Source: Flavobacteriales bacterium (lineage in GTDB: Bacteria > Bacteroidota > Bacteroidia > NS11-12g > UBA955). Taken from it: a stretch of 40,698 nt of DNA. Each line of letters starts with the position of its first letter. The first letter of the stretch is position 1. Below the pieces are notes generated by a model. It was not told where the DNA came from and ran no database searches. It saw only the letters and a program-made list of their open reading frames with translations. Positions 24,918-33,185 of the stretch are shown piece after piece. The translations under genes and the position numbers were made by a program. The DNA lies in NCBI GenBank assembly GCA_947447955.1, contig CANFLS010000024.1:1-40698 (forward strand), in the 5' to 3' direction.

Positions 24918-26357
24918 ATGAAAATGAACTTGGTAAAATTTATGAAATGTAAATCAAAAAAATATTTGGTATTTGTAATGTTGATGTTTCTGGCAAAACT
25001 AAACGCACAGCAAAAGTTTACATTTTCAACTTATCATAACCGAGATTCAGTAGTTTGGTATGTGAAGAATTTGAGCCAAGAAAATGTAAAGCTTTCTGCC
25101 GCAACTTTAGATTTATTCTACAAGTCAGACAACGTAATGATATGGCCTTATTGGTATTTTGGGGGAAATAAAAATTTTCGTAAAACCGGTAAATTCTGCG
25201 GTGAAAAAAATTGTTGGAAATACAAATCTGAAATAGGTTTGGGGCTAGATGCTTGGGTTGCTCCGGGTGATTCTTTTCCAATTGTTTCAGGCGACAATTA
25301 CGCTGCTGCAAGTTTCGATACGCTCATGCTAGCCAATTTTGAATTGTTTTGGATTGACACCAATGGTATATCTCACAAAAACATCGTAATGCCGCCACAA
25401 AGCAATGGGAATTGCGAATTTTTGCCACTATTTGAATCGGCAGGTTCATGGAAAAACGATGGAATACGTTTGGGTAGCAATTCTTGGTATCAATTGCATG
25501 AAGGTTCAAAAAAATATTTGTGGGGTACGAATGGGTATCCAACAATTGCCATACTTTTTGATGCTACAACCTTAAAACCATATTGGGTGTCATCTGTTTA
25601 TCCTCAAAATCCTGCAGGTCGCATGATTAAAGACTTTGGATATCCCATCGATTCTCAAGTTTTTTATCAATTTAATATTTATAATAATAGATATACTGGC
25701 ATGCAAACACTTGATAGCATTATTGATGGCATGTCGACCGGTGATTATATTGCCATCGTTTCATATAGTCAATGGTCTGGATATTTCGCAAATGCAGCGA
25801 ATGGCTACAATGAGTTTGGATGTCTCAAAAAATCATTTGAAAGTATTGGATTCAATATGGATACTTTGTTCCCTGGCTGCTCATATTCTTTGTTAGGTAG
25901 AAAAGGATTGGCAGTAGGTAAGGCGAAATTCAATATCAATCATATTTGTGATCCCGCAAATTTTACCATTTATAATTTGAAAACAGCAATGATTTCAAAT
26001 GCAGCAACAAATGAGATGTATGATTATCCGGCATGCTATGAAAAATACATCTACAAACTTTCTCCTTATGTTCCTAAACCTAAAGGCGGATTACATCAAA
26101 TTACTTCTCAATTAATCGCATATCCCAATCCTTCTTTTGAGGGACAGTGGACAATTTTACTCCCAAACAACGCTTGTAAAATTGAAATTTGTGATGCATT
26201 GGGAAGGAAATTATTTGGCAATGAAAAATTAAGCGGATTGACTTCTTTTGAATTGAAGGCAACACAATTTTGCAATCAATTGTCTAAAGGGGTATATGTT
26301 GCAAGAATTTTAAATGAATCGAACCAATTGTTAAGTGTTGGAAGGTTAATGAATTAA
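24918..26357 (+). CDS. T9SS cargo protein, paralogue A
   Basis: 479 residues. Signal peptide ending near LAKLNAQ (~31). The mature part shares long stretches with the next gene: VVWYVKNL, MIWPYWYFGGN, FCGEKNCWKYK, LDAWVAPGDSFPI, PQNPAGRMIKDFGYPIDSQVFYQ. A central segment (~265-335: LDSIIDGMSTGDYIAIVSYS...SYSLLGRKGLAVGKA) resembles the FAM3/ILEI-like 'LDSIPDGxYVL' module of large Bacteroidota exoproteins. That resemblance is from memory. A T9SS type A sorting domain ends the protein (~405-479, AYPNPSFEGQW). Cysteines are conserved between the paralogues. The function is unknown. Confidence 0.85.
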   Translation: MKMNLVKFMKCKSKKYLVFVMLMFLAKLNAQQKFTFSTYHNRDSVVWYVKNLSQENVKLSAATLDLFYKSDNVMIWPYWYFGGNKNFRKTGKFCGEKNCWKYKSEIGLGLDAWVAPGDSFPIVSGDNYAAASFDTLMLANFELFWIDTNGISHKNIVMPPQSNGNCEFLPLFESAGSWKNDGIRLGSNSWYQLHEGSKKYLWGTNGYPTIAILFDATTLKPYWVSSVYPQNPAGRMIKDFGYPIDSQVFYQFNIYNNRYTGMQTLDSIIDGMSTGDYIAIVSYSQWSGYFANAANGYNEFGCLKKSFESIGFNMDTLFPGCSYSLLGRKGLAVGKAKFNINHICDPANFTIYNLKTAMISNAATNEMYDYPACYEKYIYKLSPYVPKPKGGLHQITSQLIAYPNPSFEGQWTILLPNNACKIEICDALGRKLFGNEKLSGLTSFELKATQFCNQLSKGVYVARILNESNQLLSVGRLMN

Positions 26358-26362
26358 AAGTT

Positions 26363-27715
26363 ATGAAAAGAATTGTTATCTGTATTTTGTTGTTTTTAAT
26401 TGCTTCTACAAGCAAGGCCCAGAAATTCCAGGTGGTTGCTTCTCACAACAAAGATTCCGTAGTTTGGTATATCAAAAATTTGAATAAGGATTCAATAAAA
26501 CTTGGAGCTGCTACTTTGGATTTTTTTTATCAAACACAAAATCTAATGATATGGCCTTATTGGTATTTTGGTGGAAATAGATATTACCAAAGAGTTGGTA
26601 AATTCTGTGGTGAAAAATACTGTTGGAAATATAAAACGGAAATAGGAATGGGATTGGATGCTTGGGTGAAGTCTGGCGATTCTTTTCCAATTATATCTGG
26701 TGATAATTATGCTGCCCAAGATTTCGATACGTTGATGATGGCGAATTTTGAGCTTTATTGGTCAGACACTTCGGGTATCTCCCACAAAACCATAGTAACG
26801 CCGCCTGGTTCTACATGTGCCTATGAATCGCTATTTTTATCGGCTGGTGATTTACCTGATAAAGGCATTAAAAAAGGAAGTAATGCATATTTTCAGATGC
26901 ATGAGGGATCTAAAAATTACCTTTTCGGGAACAATATTGCCATTGCCATTTTGTTTGACAATTACACCTTAAAACCTTATTGGGTGAGTTCGGTTTTTCC
27001 GCAAAATCCAGCAGGTCAAATGTGGAAGGACTTTGGTTACCCCATAGATTCTCAAGTTTTTTATCAGATTCGAATGTCAAATACCTTGAATAAAAAAACG
27101 GGTACTCTCGATAGTATTATCGATGGAATGAACACCGGCGATTATATTGCTTTGGTTTCATATAATACCTATAATTTTGATGCAGAAAATTTCAGATCTG
27201 TTTTTGCTAAAATTGGGGTAAATGTAAATTCCTTGAACGGAGGTATATGTTTTACAATATTGGGTCGTAAGGATTTACCTGTTGGAAAAGCGCAAGTTAA
27301 GATTGCCGCTAATGCATTAGCCGGAGCTTCCTTAAAAATTCCAATTATTAAACAGCAACCATCTAATGAATGTTTGAATTACGCTTCTTGTTTTGAAAAG
27401 TATGTTTTCAAACTAAATCCTTACGTAAACAAACCTCATTTGAATGTAAATAAAAATAGGGTTTCACCATTGAAAATTTGGCCAAATCCTTCATCCGATG
27501 GAGTTTGGAATATGCTTATTCCCCAAGATGCAGCTCAACTCGAAGTATATGATATTGCGGGTAAAAAAATACATGCTCAACTTATTCCTACAGCTGCCAG
27601 AGGAATCGCTTTAAATGCATCTGATTTTGAATTCGAAAATCAACATGGAATTTATCTTGTGCGGGTTTTGAATGCACAGGGTCAGTTGCTTTCTGCCGGA
27701 AAAGTTATCAAATAG
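26363..27715 (+). CDS. T9SS cargo protein, paralogue B
   Basis: 450 residues, 5 nt after paralogue A and almost certainly cotranscribed with it. Signal peptide MKRIVICILLFLIASTSKAQ. The same domain order as paralogue A, with near-identical blocks (VVWYIKNLN, MIWPYWYFGGN, KFCGEKYCWKYKTEIGMGLDAW, PQNPAGQMWKDFGYPIDSQV, LDSIIDGMNTGDYIALVSYN, LGRKDLPVGKA) and a sorting domain at ~376-450 (IWPNPSSDGVWNM). It is ~29 residues shorter, mainly in the segment around the FAM3-like module. It arose by tandem duplication of its neighbour. Confidence 0.85.
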   Translation: MKRIVICILLFLIASTSKAQKFQVVASHNKDSVVWYIKNLNKDSIKLGAATLDFFYQTQNLMIWPYWYFGGNRYYQRVGKFCGEKYCWKYKTEIGMGLDAWVKSGDSFPIISGDNYAAQDFDTLMMANFELYWSDTSGISHKTIVTPPGSTCAYESLFLSAGDLPDKGIKKGSNAYFQMHEGSKNYLFGNNIAIAILFDNYTLKPYWVSSVFPQNPAGQMWKDFGYPIDSQVFYQIRMSNTLNKKTGTLDSIIDGMNTGDYIALVSYNTYNFDAENFRSVFAKIGVNVNSLNGGICFTILGRKDLPVGKAQVKIAANALAGASLKIPIIKQQPSNECLNYASCFEKYVFKLNPYVNKPHLNVNKNRVSPLKIWPNPSSDGVWNMLIPQDAAQLEVYDIAGKKIHAQLIPTAARGIALNASDFEFENQHGIYLVRVLNAQGQLLSAGKVIK

Positions 27716-27785
27716 TTTAGTGGAATTAATATTGCTTTGATCTGAATGTCATTCTAAAGTAAGGTTTTTTTCAATAGACAACATT

Positions 27786-27812
27786 TTGTTTAAATTTATG
27801 TCTATAACTTTG
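27786..27812 (+). promoter_or_regulatory. Promoter of the seven-repeat T9SS protein gene
   Basis: TTG (27786-27788), 16-nt spacer, TAACTTTG (27805-27812), 7 nt before the ATG. Confidence 0.6.
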
Positions 27813-27819
27813 AAACATT

Positions 27820-30219
27820 ATGAAAAGATTTTTACCCTTCCTCTTATTCGTCTTTACCTTCTTTGGAACAAAGCAATCTCAAGCTGGATCTACTTGTAAC
27901 TGGGGATCTCGAATTCCTTACTTTTTAACGTGGGATAGTTGCGCAAGCAAACTATCTAAAAACAAAGGAATGTTAAATGGATACATAGCATTTAACTATG
28001 CCAAATCTAGCTGTTTTAAATATCAATGGACAGTAAATGGCAACAACGTAACCACAAATAGGGCAATGACATTCATGCCTTCTACAAACGGCAAATATTC
28101 AGTATGTGTGAAGGTTACCGATACTTGCAATGGATGCGATACCACCTTTTGCAGTTCTATGGGTATTTCATGTCTTGGTTCAACAACATCATCTAAATGT
28201 AATTGGGGTGCCCGCAATCCTTATTTTTATTCGGATGACAGTTGCTATTATGTTGTAGCTAAAAACAAAGGAATGCTCAATGGATATATTGGATTTAATA
28301 GTTCAATTTCGGGTTGTATGAAATATCAATGGACAGTTGATGGAAAGGCTATTTCAACTGGTAATGTGATGCATTTTATGCCAACAGCCAACGGTACCTA
28401 TTCGGTTTGCGTAAAAGTAACAGATACTTGTAAAGGATGCGATACCACCTACTGTGTTTCTCATGCTATTTCTTGTTTTGGATCAAGCACTTCTAAATGC
28501 AATTGGAAATCGCGTAATCCTTATTTTTTATCTTGGGATAGCTGCGGCAGTGCCAATTCGAAAAATAAAGGAATGATTTATGGTTATATGGCATTCAGTT
28601 ATGCCAAAGCAACTTGTTTTAAATATCAGTGGACAATTAACGGCAATAACGTTACAACCAATAAAGCAATGACATATATGCCTTCTGCAAATGGGAAGTA
28701 TGCTGTTTGTGTGAAGGTTACTGATACTTGCAGCGGTTGCGATACAACGTTTTGTTCCTACATTGGAATTACTTGCTTGAGCTCTAATTCAGCTACATGC
28801 AATTGGCAATCGAGAAATCCTTATTTCTTACATTGGGATAGTTGTGGAACAAAAGGGGTAAATAACGGTAAAATATACGGATACATTTATTTCAACTATG
28901 CCAAAATGGGTTGTTTTAAATATCAATGGACAATTGATGGCAAGAATATTACAACAAACAGGTCTATGACCAATATGCCTTCTGCAAATGGGAAATACGC
29001 TGTTTGCGTGAAAGTTACAGATACTTGCAGTGGTTGTGATACAACCTTTTGTGCTTATGTTGGAATAACTTGCTTGAAATCAAATACCTCGAAATGCGAT
29101 TGGAAATCGCGCAATGCATATTTCTTTGCTTGGGATAGTTGTGGCGCAAAAGTAACCAGTCACAAAAGCATGATCAATGGATACATCGCCTTTAATTATG
29201 CGAAATCTGGTTGCTTCAAATACCAATGGACAGTGAATGGAAATAAAATTGCAACGACAAGACCTTTGCAATGTTGGGCAACCGCAAATGGAACCTATAG
29301 TGTTTGTGTAAAAGTAACAGATACCTGTATGGGTTGTGATACAACTTATTGCGGTACCGTAACAATTAATTGCTTAGGAACCTCAAACAGCAAATGCAAT
29401 TGGAGTTCGCGTAAACCTTATTTTATTGCGTATGATAGTTGTTATGCAACATCTGCCAACAAAGGAAAAATTTATGGTTTTGTGTATTTTAATTATACCA
29501 AGTCTGGTTGTTTCAAATATCAATGGACCGTTAATGGTACGAATGTAAGCAATGATTGGGCAATGGAATTTGCAACGAGATACAATGGAACATATAGTGT
29601 TTGCTTGAAAGTTTCAGATACTTGTATGGGTTGCGATACCTCATTCTGTAGGTCAATTGTAATTTCTTGTTTGAGTTCATCTACTTCAAAATGTAACTGG
29701 CAATCGCGCAATCCTTATTTTATGACATGGGATAGTTGTAAAAGCGCCATTAAAAATGATAAAATTTATGGTTATGTAGGCTTCAATTATGCGAAATCGA
29801 GCTGCTTTAAATATCAATGGTCTGTAAACGATACAATTGTAAGCACTGCAAGATATTTCAATTATCAAGTTTATGCGAATGGCAATTATAAGATGTGTGT
29901 AAAAATTGTAGATACCTGTAACAATTGCGATACGCTGTTCTGTAATACCCTAACTGTGAAATGTTTTGGCACCACCAATGTCAATAAAATGGAATCAAAT
30001 CAACTTGCCGTTTATCCAAATCCAACAACTGGAGTAATTAATATTTTAGGAGTAAATTCATCAGTAAATTATATTTTGAGGGACATAAATGGTCGGGTAT
30101 TAATAAATGATTTGTTATCAGAAAATAAAATTGATATTTCAGAATTTCAACAAGGGGTTTATTTGTTATCAATTCAAAAGGATAGTATTTGGATAAATAC
30201 CAAAATCATAAGAAACTAG
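27820..30219 (+). CDS. Secreted protein of seven Cys-rich PKD-like repeats with T9SS sorting domain
   Basis: 799 residues. Signal peptide ~1-22 (LPFLLFVFTFFGTKQSQAG). Seven tandem repeats of 99-101 residues begin at C26 (consensus CNW-x-SRNPYF---DSC---, INGYIAFNYAKSGCFKYQW, NGxYxVCVKVTDTCxGCDTTFC, xxIxCL). Each repeat has about eight cysteines at fixed places, so disulfide-stabilised PKD/Ig-like domains are likely. The end (~727-799, VYPNPTTGVINIL...GVYLLSI...KIIRN) is a T9SS type A sorting domain. Likely surface-bound; ligand unknown. The near-equal repeat length and close similarity suggest recent internal duplication and possible length variation between strains. A promoter precedes it and a terminator follows. 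Confidence 0.9.
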   Translation: MKRFLPFLLFVFTFFGTKQSQAGSTCNWGSRIPYFLTWDSCASKLSKNKGMLNGYIAFNYAKSSCFKYQWTVNGNNVTTNRAMTFMPSTNGKYSVCVKVTDTCNGCDTTFCSSMGISCLGSTTSSKCNWGARNPYFYSDDSCYYVVAKNKGMLNGYIGFNSSISGCMKYQWTVDGKAISTGNVMHFMPTANGTYSVCVKVTDTCKGCDTTYCVSHAISCFGSSTSKCNWKSRNPYFLSWDSCGSANSKNKGMIYGYMAFSYAKATCFKYQWTINGNNVTTNKAMTYMPSANGKYAVCVKVTDTCSGCDTTFCSYIGITCLSSNSATCNWQSRNPYFLHWDSCGTKGVNNGKIYGYIYFNYAKMGCFKYQWTIDGKNITTNRSMTNMPSANGKYAVCVKVTDTCSGCDTTFCAYVGITCLKSNTSKCDWKSRNAYFFAWDSCGAKVTSHKSMINGYIAFNYAKSGCFKYQWTVNGNKIATTRPLQCWATANGTYSVCVKVTDTCMGCDTTYCGTVTINCLGTSNSKCNWSSRKPYFIAYDSCYATSANKGKIYGFVYFNYTKSGCFKYQWTVNGTNVSNDWAMEFATRYNGTYSVCLKVSDTCMGCDTSFCRSIVISCLSSSTSKCNWQSRNPYFMTWDSCKSAIKNDKIYGYVGFNYAKSSCFKYQWSVNDTIVSTARYFNYQVYANGNYKMCVKIVDTCNNCDTLFCNTLTVKCFGTTNVNKMESNQLAVYPNPTTGVINILGVNSSVNYILRDINGRVLINDLLSENKIDISEFQQGVYLLSIQKDSIWINTKIIRN
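27895..29976 (+). repeat. Seven tandem 297-303 bp in-frame repeats
   Basis: Repeat units start at the first Cys codon at 27895, 28198, 28498, 28798, 29095, 29395 and 29692, with spacings 303, 300, 300, 297, 300 and 297. The end of the last unit is approximate. All units stay in frame inside the cargo gene. Confidence 0.9.
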
Positions 30220-30247
30220 TTTTAAGTTTAGTGTATAGTAAGAAATT

Positions 30248-30275
30248 GGCTCGTAAATGCGGGCCTTTTTCTTTT
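30248..30275 (+). terminator. Intrinsic terminator after the seven-repeat gene
   Basis: GGCTCG (30248-30253), loop TAAATG, CGGGCC (30260-30265; one T-G wobble pair), then a T-rich run to 30275. A GC-rich stem in AT-rich DNA, 29 nt after the stop. Confidence 0.75.
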
Positions 30276-30284
30276 AAATTTTTC

Positions 30285-30313
30285 TTGAATCTAAAATTGA
30301 TTACCTAACTTTG
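30285..30313 (+). promoter_or_regulatory. Promoter of the DUF1569 gene, implying a leaderless mRNA
   Basis: TTG (30285-30287), 18-nt spacer, TAACTTTG (30306-30313), 4 nt before the ATG at 30318. Both elements match the consensus. Transcription would begin at or beside the ATG. Confidence 0.65.
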
Positions 30314-30317
30314 ATCT

Positions 30318-30776
30318 ATGATTCATTGGAAAACATTTTCAGTAGAAGGTGCAGATTCTATTGTGGCAAGGTTAGATAAACTGGATGCTTCAACGCAACC
30401 TTTGTGGGGTAAAATGTCGGTTTCAAAAATGGTAAAGCATTGTCAAATACCCTATTTAGAAATTGAAGGAAAAATAAAGAGAAATCCTTCTTTGTTTATG
30501 AAAATTATCATGAGAATTTTAATAAAGAAAAAAATGATTGATGATTCTCTATATGCAAAAAATTTGCCAACCGCACCTCATTTTATAATTGATATTGATC
30601 CAGATTTTGAATTTGAGAAAGAAGAGTTGAAATCTAAAGTTCTAGCTTTGGGAATTACAGAACATTCCGATTTTGAAGGAAGAAAACATAGTTTGTTAGG
30701 TACACTTAAAGCAAGCGAATGGGATACCATGTTGTATAAGCATATAGATCATCATTTGCGTCAATTTGGCGTGTGA
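30318..30776 (+). CDS. DUF1569 (DinB-like) protein
   Basis: 152 residues. Family features: WGKMSVSKMVKHC near the N-terminus and WDTMLYKHIDHHLRQFGV at the C-terminus, where the histidines may bind a metal as in the DinB/YfiT fold. The biochemical role is not established. Start chosen because the promoter box ends 4 nt upstream. The next gene begins 4 nt after its stop. Confidence 0.85.
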   Translation: MIHWKTFSVEGADSIVARLDKLDASTQPLWGKMSVSKMVKHCQIPYLEIEGKIKRNPSLFMKIIMRILIKKKMIDDSLYAKNLPTAPHFIIDIDPDFEFEKEELKSKVLALGITEHSDFEGRKHSLLGTLKASEWDTMLYKHIDHHLRQFGV

Positions 30777-30780
30777 TAAA

Positions 30781-31272
30781 ATGCTTCCTGCTCCTTTAAT
30801 TTGTACTGTTGGTTCTAAAATATTGGTAGGCGATATGCTTGAAATGTCGTTTAACAATATTCAAACACCCACCTTGTGGCGGAATTTTATGCCCCGCCGT
30901 AATCAAATTTTGAATGTGATTTCAAGCGATTTGTACTCCGTCCAGATTTTGAAAAAATTTGAAGTACCCAATCCGCAAAGTGAATTTGAAAAATGGGCTT
31001 GTGTTGAGGTAGATCAGGTTACAGAAATCCCTCCGAATATGAAAACTTTAATTATTCCAGAAGGATTGTATGCAATATTTCATTACAAAGGATTAGATAC
31101 AGAAGGGTATAAGGTATTTCAATGGATCTTTAATGATTGGATGGCTAAGTCAGATTATGCTTTTGATAATAGGCCCCAGTTTGAAATTTTGACCGATAAA
31201 TACAAACGGAACGATGTGAATTCCGAAGAAGATATTTATATCCCAATTAAGTTAAAGAAAGCAGAAAATTAA
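30781..31272 (+). CDS. GyrI-like / AraC effector-binding-domain protein
   Basis: 163 residues from the ATG at 30781; an in-frame TTG at 30766 overlaps the previous gene and is less likely. A stand-alone effector-binding fold: strands such as PTLWRNFMPRRNQIL, WACVEVDQVTEIPPNMKTL, GLYAIFHYKGLD, and a conserved late 'FEILTDKY...EEDIYIPIKLKK'. Such proteins bind small molecules or gyrase (SbmC-like). The function here is unknown. It overlaps the convergent YdeI-like gene by a shared TTAA. Confidence 0.8.
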   Translation: MLPAPLICTVGSKILVGDMLEMSFNNIQTPTLWRNFMPRRNQILNVISSDLYSVQILKKFEVPNPQSEFEKWACVEVDQVTEIPPNMKTLIIPEGLYAIFHYKGLDTEGYKVFQWIFNDWMAKSDYAFDNRPQFEILTDKYKRNDVNSEEDIYIPIKLKKAEN

Positions 31273-31286
31273 TTTCTGTTTTTCTT
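31255..31286. terminator. Inverted repeat at overlapping convergent stops
   Basis: AAGAAA-CAGAAA (31255-31260, 31262-31267) pairs with TTTCTG-TTTCTT (31273-31278, 31281-31286), with a small internal loop and hairpin loop ATTAA holding both TAA stops. AT-rich, but it may end transcription from both sides. Confidence 0.4.
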
Positions 31287-31505
31287 GTGACTTAACAATG
31301 CCTCAATTGTTTTCTTCGTTCTAGAAATTCGAGTTTCTTCTTTTTTAGCTTCTGAAATATAATTTACATATTCTCTTTGACAAGAGTAAGAAAGTGTATC
31401 AAAAAAGTTCTTTGCATTTGGGTATTCTTCAAATTCAAACATCAATTCATTTGGAATAACAATTGGCAATCTTTCTTTGGGTTGCGAGAGTTCCTGTGAA
31501 TTCAT
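31269..31505 (-). CDS. YdeI/OmpD-associated C-terminal domain protein
   Basis: 78 residues, containing the C-terminal half of the YdeI/OmpD-associated ('bacteriocin protection') family: NAKNFFDTLSYSCQREYVNYISEAKKEETRISRTKKTIEAL. Full YdeI proteins are roughly 150-200 residues, so this is a short form. Last gene of the pirin operon (1 nt after the DUF1801 gene). Confidence 0.75.
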   Translation of the reverse strand: MNSQELSQPKERLPIVIPNELMFEFEEYPNAKNFFDTLSYSCQREYVNYISEAKKEETRISRTKKTIEALLSHKKNRN

Positions 31506-31506
31506 A

Positions 31507-31848
31507 TTACTTTGAAGTTTCCTCTAGTCTAAATTTTACAATTCTTTGAATCAGATCTTTTGGCAACGGTTCATTTAATGGAAATTGCACTGCACCTTTA
31601 GACCATTTGTAATTGCCAAATTCATGAGAAAAATGTGCAATTCCTGATGCTGTTGGATAAAATCCAACGTGGGCTTTATATCCTGCAAAATATACCAAAA
31701 TGCTATTTAATTTGAACGCGGGCATTTGATAACCAATCACCTGTTCTGCATTTGGAATAACTTCTAGAATAATATTCCTCATTTCATTTAATACTTCTTG
31801 AGTTTGAAGCGGGAATTTTTCAATATATAAATCAATTACATTACTCAT
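31507..31848 (-). CDS. DUF1801 (YdhG-like) protein
   Basis: 113 residues with family features: LNEMRNIILEVIPNAEQVIGYQMPAFKLN, VYFAGYKAHVGFYPT, FGNYKWSKGAVQFPLNEPLP. A small soluble alpha/beta protein of unknown role. Its ATG overlaps the preceding gene (ATGA at 31845-31848). DUF1801 and YdeI domains are often fused or adjacent, as here. Confidence 0.88.
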   Translation of the reverse strand: MSNVIDLYIEKFPLQTQEVLNEMRNIILEVIPNAEQVIGYQMPAFKLNSILVYFAGYKAHVGFYPTASGIAHFSHEFGNYKWSKGAVQFPLNEPLPKDLIQRIVKFRLEETSK

Positions 31849-32357
31849 TCTAATTGTTTTACTTCGATACTTGACAATGCTTTGATATACCTTCTTCCTG
31901 GTTTTTTATCGGAAGTGGAAATAAATATGATTCTGTTTTTTGATTCTGCAATGGGTTGCCCATTGATTTTACTTAGGATATAAAAGTCAGATTTGGCGTT
32001 GTAAATTTCATTCCATGAAAATACCACCCTGTAGCCATCGGTTGCTTTGAAAACAAAGTAGAACTCGTTTAATTCCTTGGGTTTGGTGTAAATGTATTCC
32101 GTATTCAACAAAATAGATTCCAATGGAATTCCTTCTAAATTCTGAATGGTGTCTTTGATTTCGCCTTTGTGGTTGTAAATGATTTGCTGAGGAATTTTTA
32201 CAGATGTGAACGTCGTTAAATCTTTGATTTTAATGGTTGTTGCATTTTTAACCTTTCCAAAAATGACAAAAGAATCGGAAGGGGTGATTTCACGTTGAGA
32301 AAATAAACTCAAACTTGAACCAATAAACAACAGGGTAGTTAAAATGTATTTTTTCAT
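31845..32357 (-). CDS. Periplasmic molybdopterin-oxidoreductase-fold protein
   Basis: 170 residues from the ATG at 32357 (MKKYILTTLLFIGSSLSLFS signal peptide; an earlier in-frame start lies inside the pirin gene). The body, with 'FGKVKNATTIKIKDLTTF' and 'LEGIPLESILLN', resembles the small sulfite-oxidase-like molybdopterin-binding fold (Oxidored_molyb) of secreted Bacteroidota proteins. I see no Cys ligand for molybdenum, so it may be non-catalytic. The start overlaps the pirin stop (ATGA). Confidence 0.7.
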   Translation of the reverse strand: MKKYILTTLLFIGSSLSLFSQREITPSDSFVIFGKVKNATTIKIKDLTTFTSVKIPQQIIYNHKGEIKDTIQNLEGIPLESILLNTEYIYTKPKELNEFYFVFKATDGYRVVFSWNEIYNAKSDFYILSKINGQPIAESKNRIIFISTSDKKPGRRYIKALSSIEVKQLE

Positions 32358-33073
32358 GACAAACTCATCGGTACTTCCATCAAAAGAACGTCGCAATTGG
32401 AAAGGGCTTTCATGTTGAAATTTTCAATGTCCCAAATTCCAAAACCATCTCGTTTTGAAAGGGTTTGACCATCAACCTCAATTTCTCCCTCTAAAACAAA
32501 AATATAAACTCCGTTTTGGTTGCTTTTTAAATTGTAAGTGGTTTCAAATCCGCTGTCGAAATTCCCCATGCTGAACCAAGCGTTTTGATTGATCCATGCT
32601 CCTTCATCGTCGGGGTTTGGCGATATTATTTGTTGGAAGTTATTATGCCTGTCTTCGATATTGAGGGATATTTGGCTGTATCTCGGAGTTACGTTTTGCT
32701 TATTTGGGAAAATCCAAATTTGCAAAAATTTCACTGCCTTGTCTTTGTTTTTATTGTATTCGCTGTGGGTAATTCCAGTTCCAGCACTTAATACTTGGAT
32801 ATCACCGTGGCGAATTACTGCAATATTTCCCATGCTGTCTTTGTGCTCTAAATCACCTTCCAACGGGATGGAAATAATTTCCATGTTTTCATGGGGATGG
32901 GTTCCAAAGCCCATGCCAGGTGCAACTTGATCGTCGTTTAATACACGAAGTACCCCAAAGTGCATTCTTTCAGGATTGTAGTAATTGGCAAAACTAAAAG
33001 TATGTTTTGAATCTAACCAGCCATGATTTGCATGTCCTCTGGTATCTGCTTTGTGTATAATTGATTTAGACAT
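32354..33073 (-). CDS. Pirin-family cupin protein
   Basis: 239 residues. The N-terminal cupin has the pirin metal ligands at H59, H61, H103 and E105 (THPHENMEI, GITHSEYN), the same pattern as in human pirin and the quercetin 2,3-dioxygenase YhhW. The C-terminal cupin is intact (GVYIFVLEGEIEVDG). Iron-dependent dioxygenase activity or a redox role is possible; the substrate is unknown. First gene of a four-gene operon; TAATTTTG lies 17 nt upstream. Confidence 0.92.
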   Translation of the reverse strand: MSKSIIHKADTRGHANHGWLDSKHTFSFANYYNPERMHFGVLRVLNDDQVAPGMGFGTHPHENMEIISIPLEGDLEHKDSMGNIAVIRHGDIQVLSAGTGITHSEYNKNKDKAVKFLQIWIFPNKQNVTPRYSQISLNIEDRHNNFQQIISPNPDDEGAWINQNAWFSMGNFDSGFETTYNLKSNQNGVYIFVLEGEIEVDGQTLSKRDGFGIWDIENFNMKALSNCDVLLMEVPMSLS

Positions 33074-33090
33074 AATTGGAAATTATGCTG

Positions 33091-33098
33091 CAAAATTA
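33091..33098 (-). promoter_or_regulatory. -7 box (TAATTTTG) of the pirin operon
   Basis: Exact TAnnTTTG, 17 nt before the pirin ATG at 33073; no clear -33 TTG. Confidence 0.45.
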
Positions 33099-33185
33099 AT
33101 GAGAATAAACGGAAAGCCTATGAAATAGCATGATGCTTTTGTTGAGACAAATAAAAAATTCGACGATTATCTGTCCCTCAAAAAA

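Noticed and set aside
27895..29976. Regular ~300-bp repeats considered as a CRISPR or non-coding satellite array.
   Set aside because: Units are in-frame protein repeats with fixed cysteines inside one gene, much longer than CRISPR repeats and without spacers.
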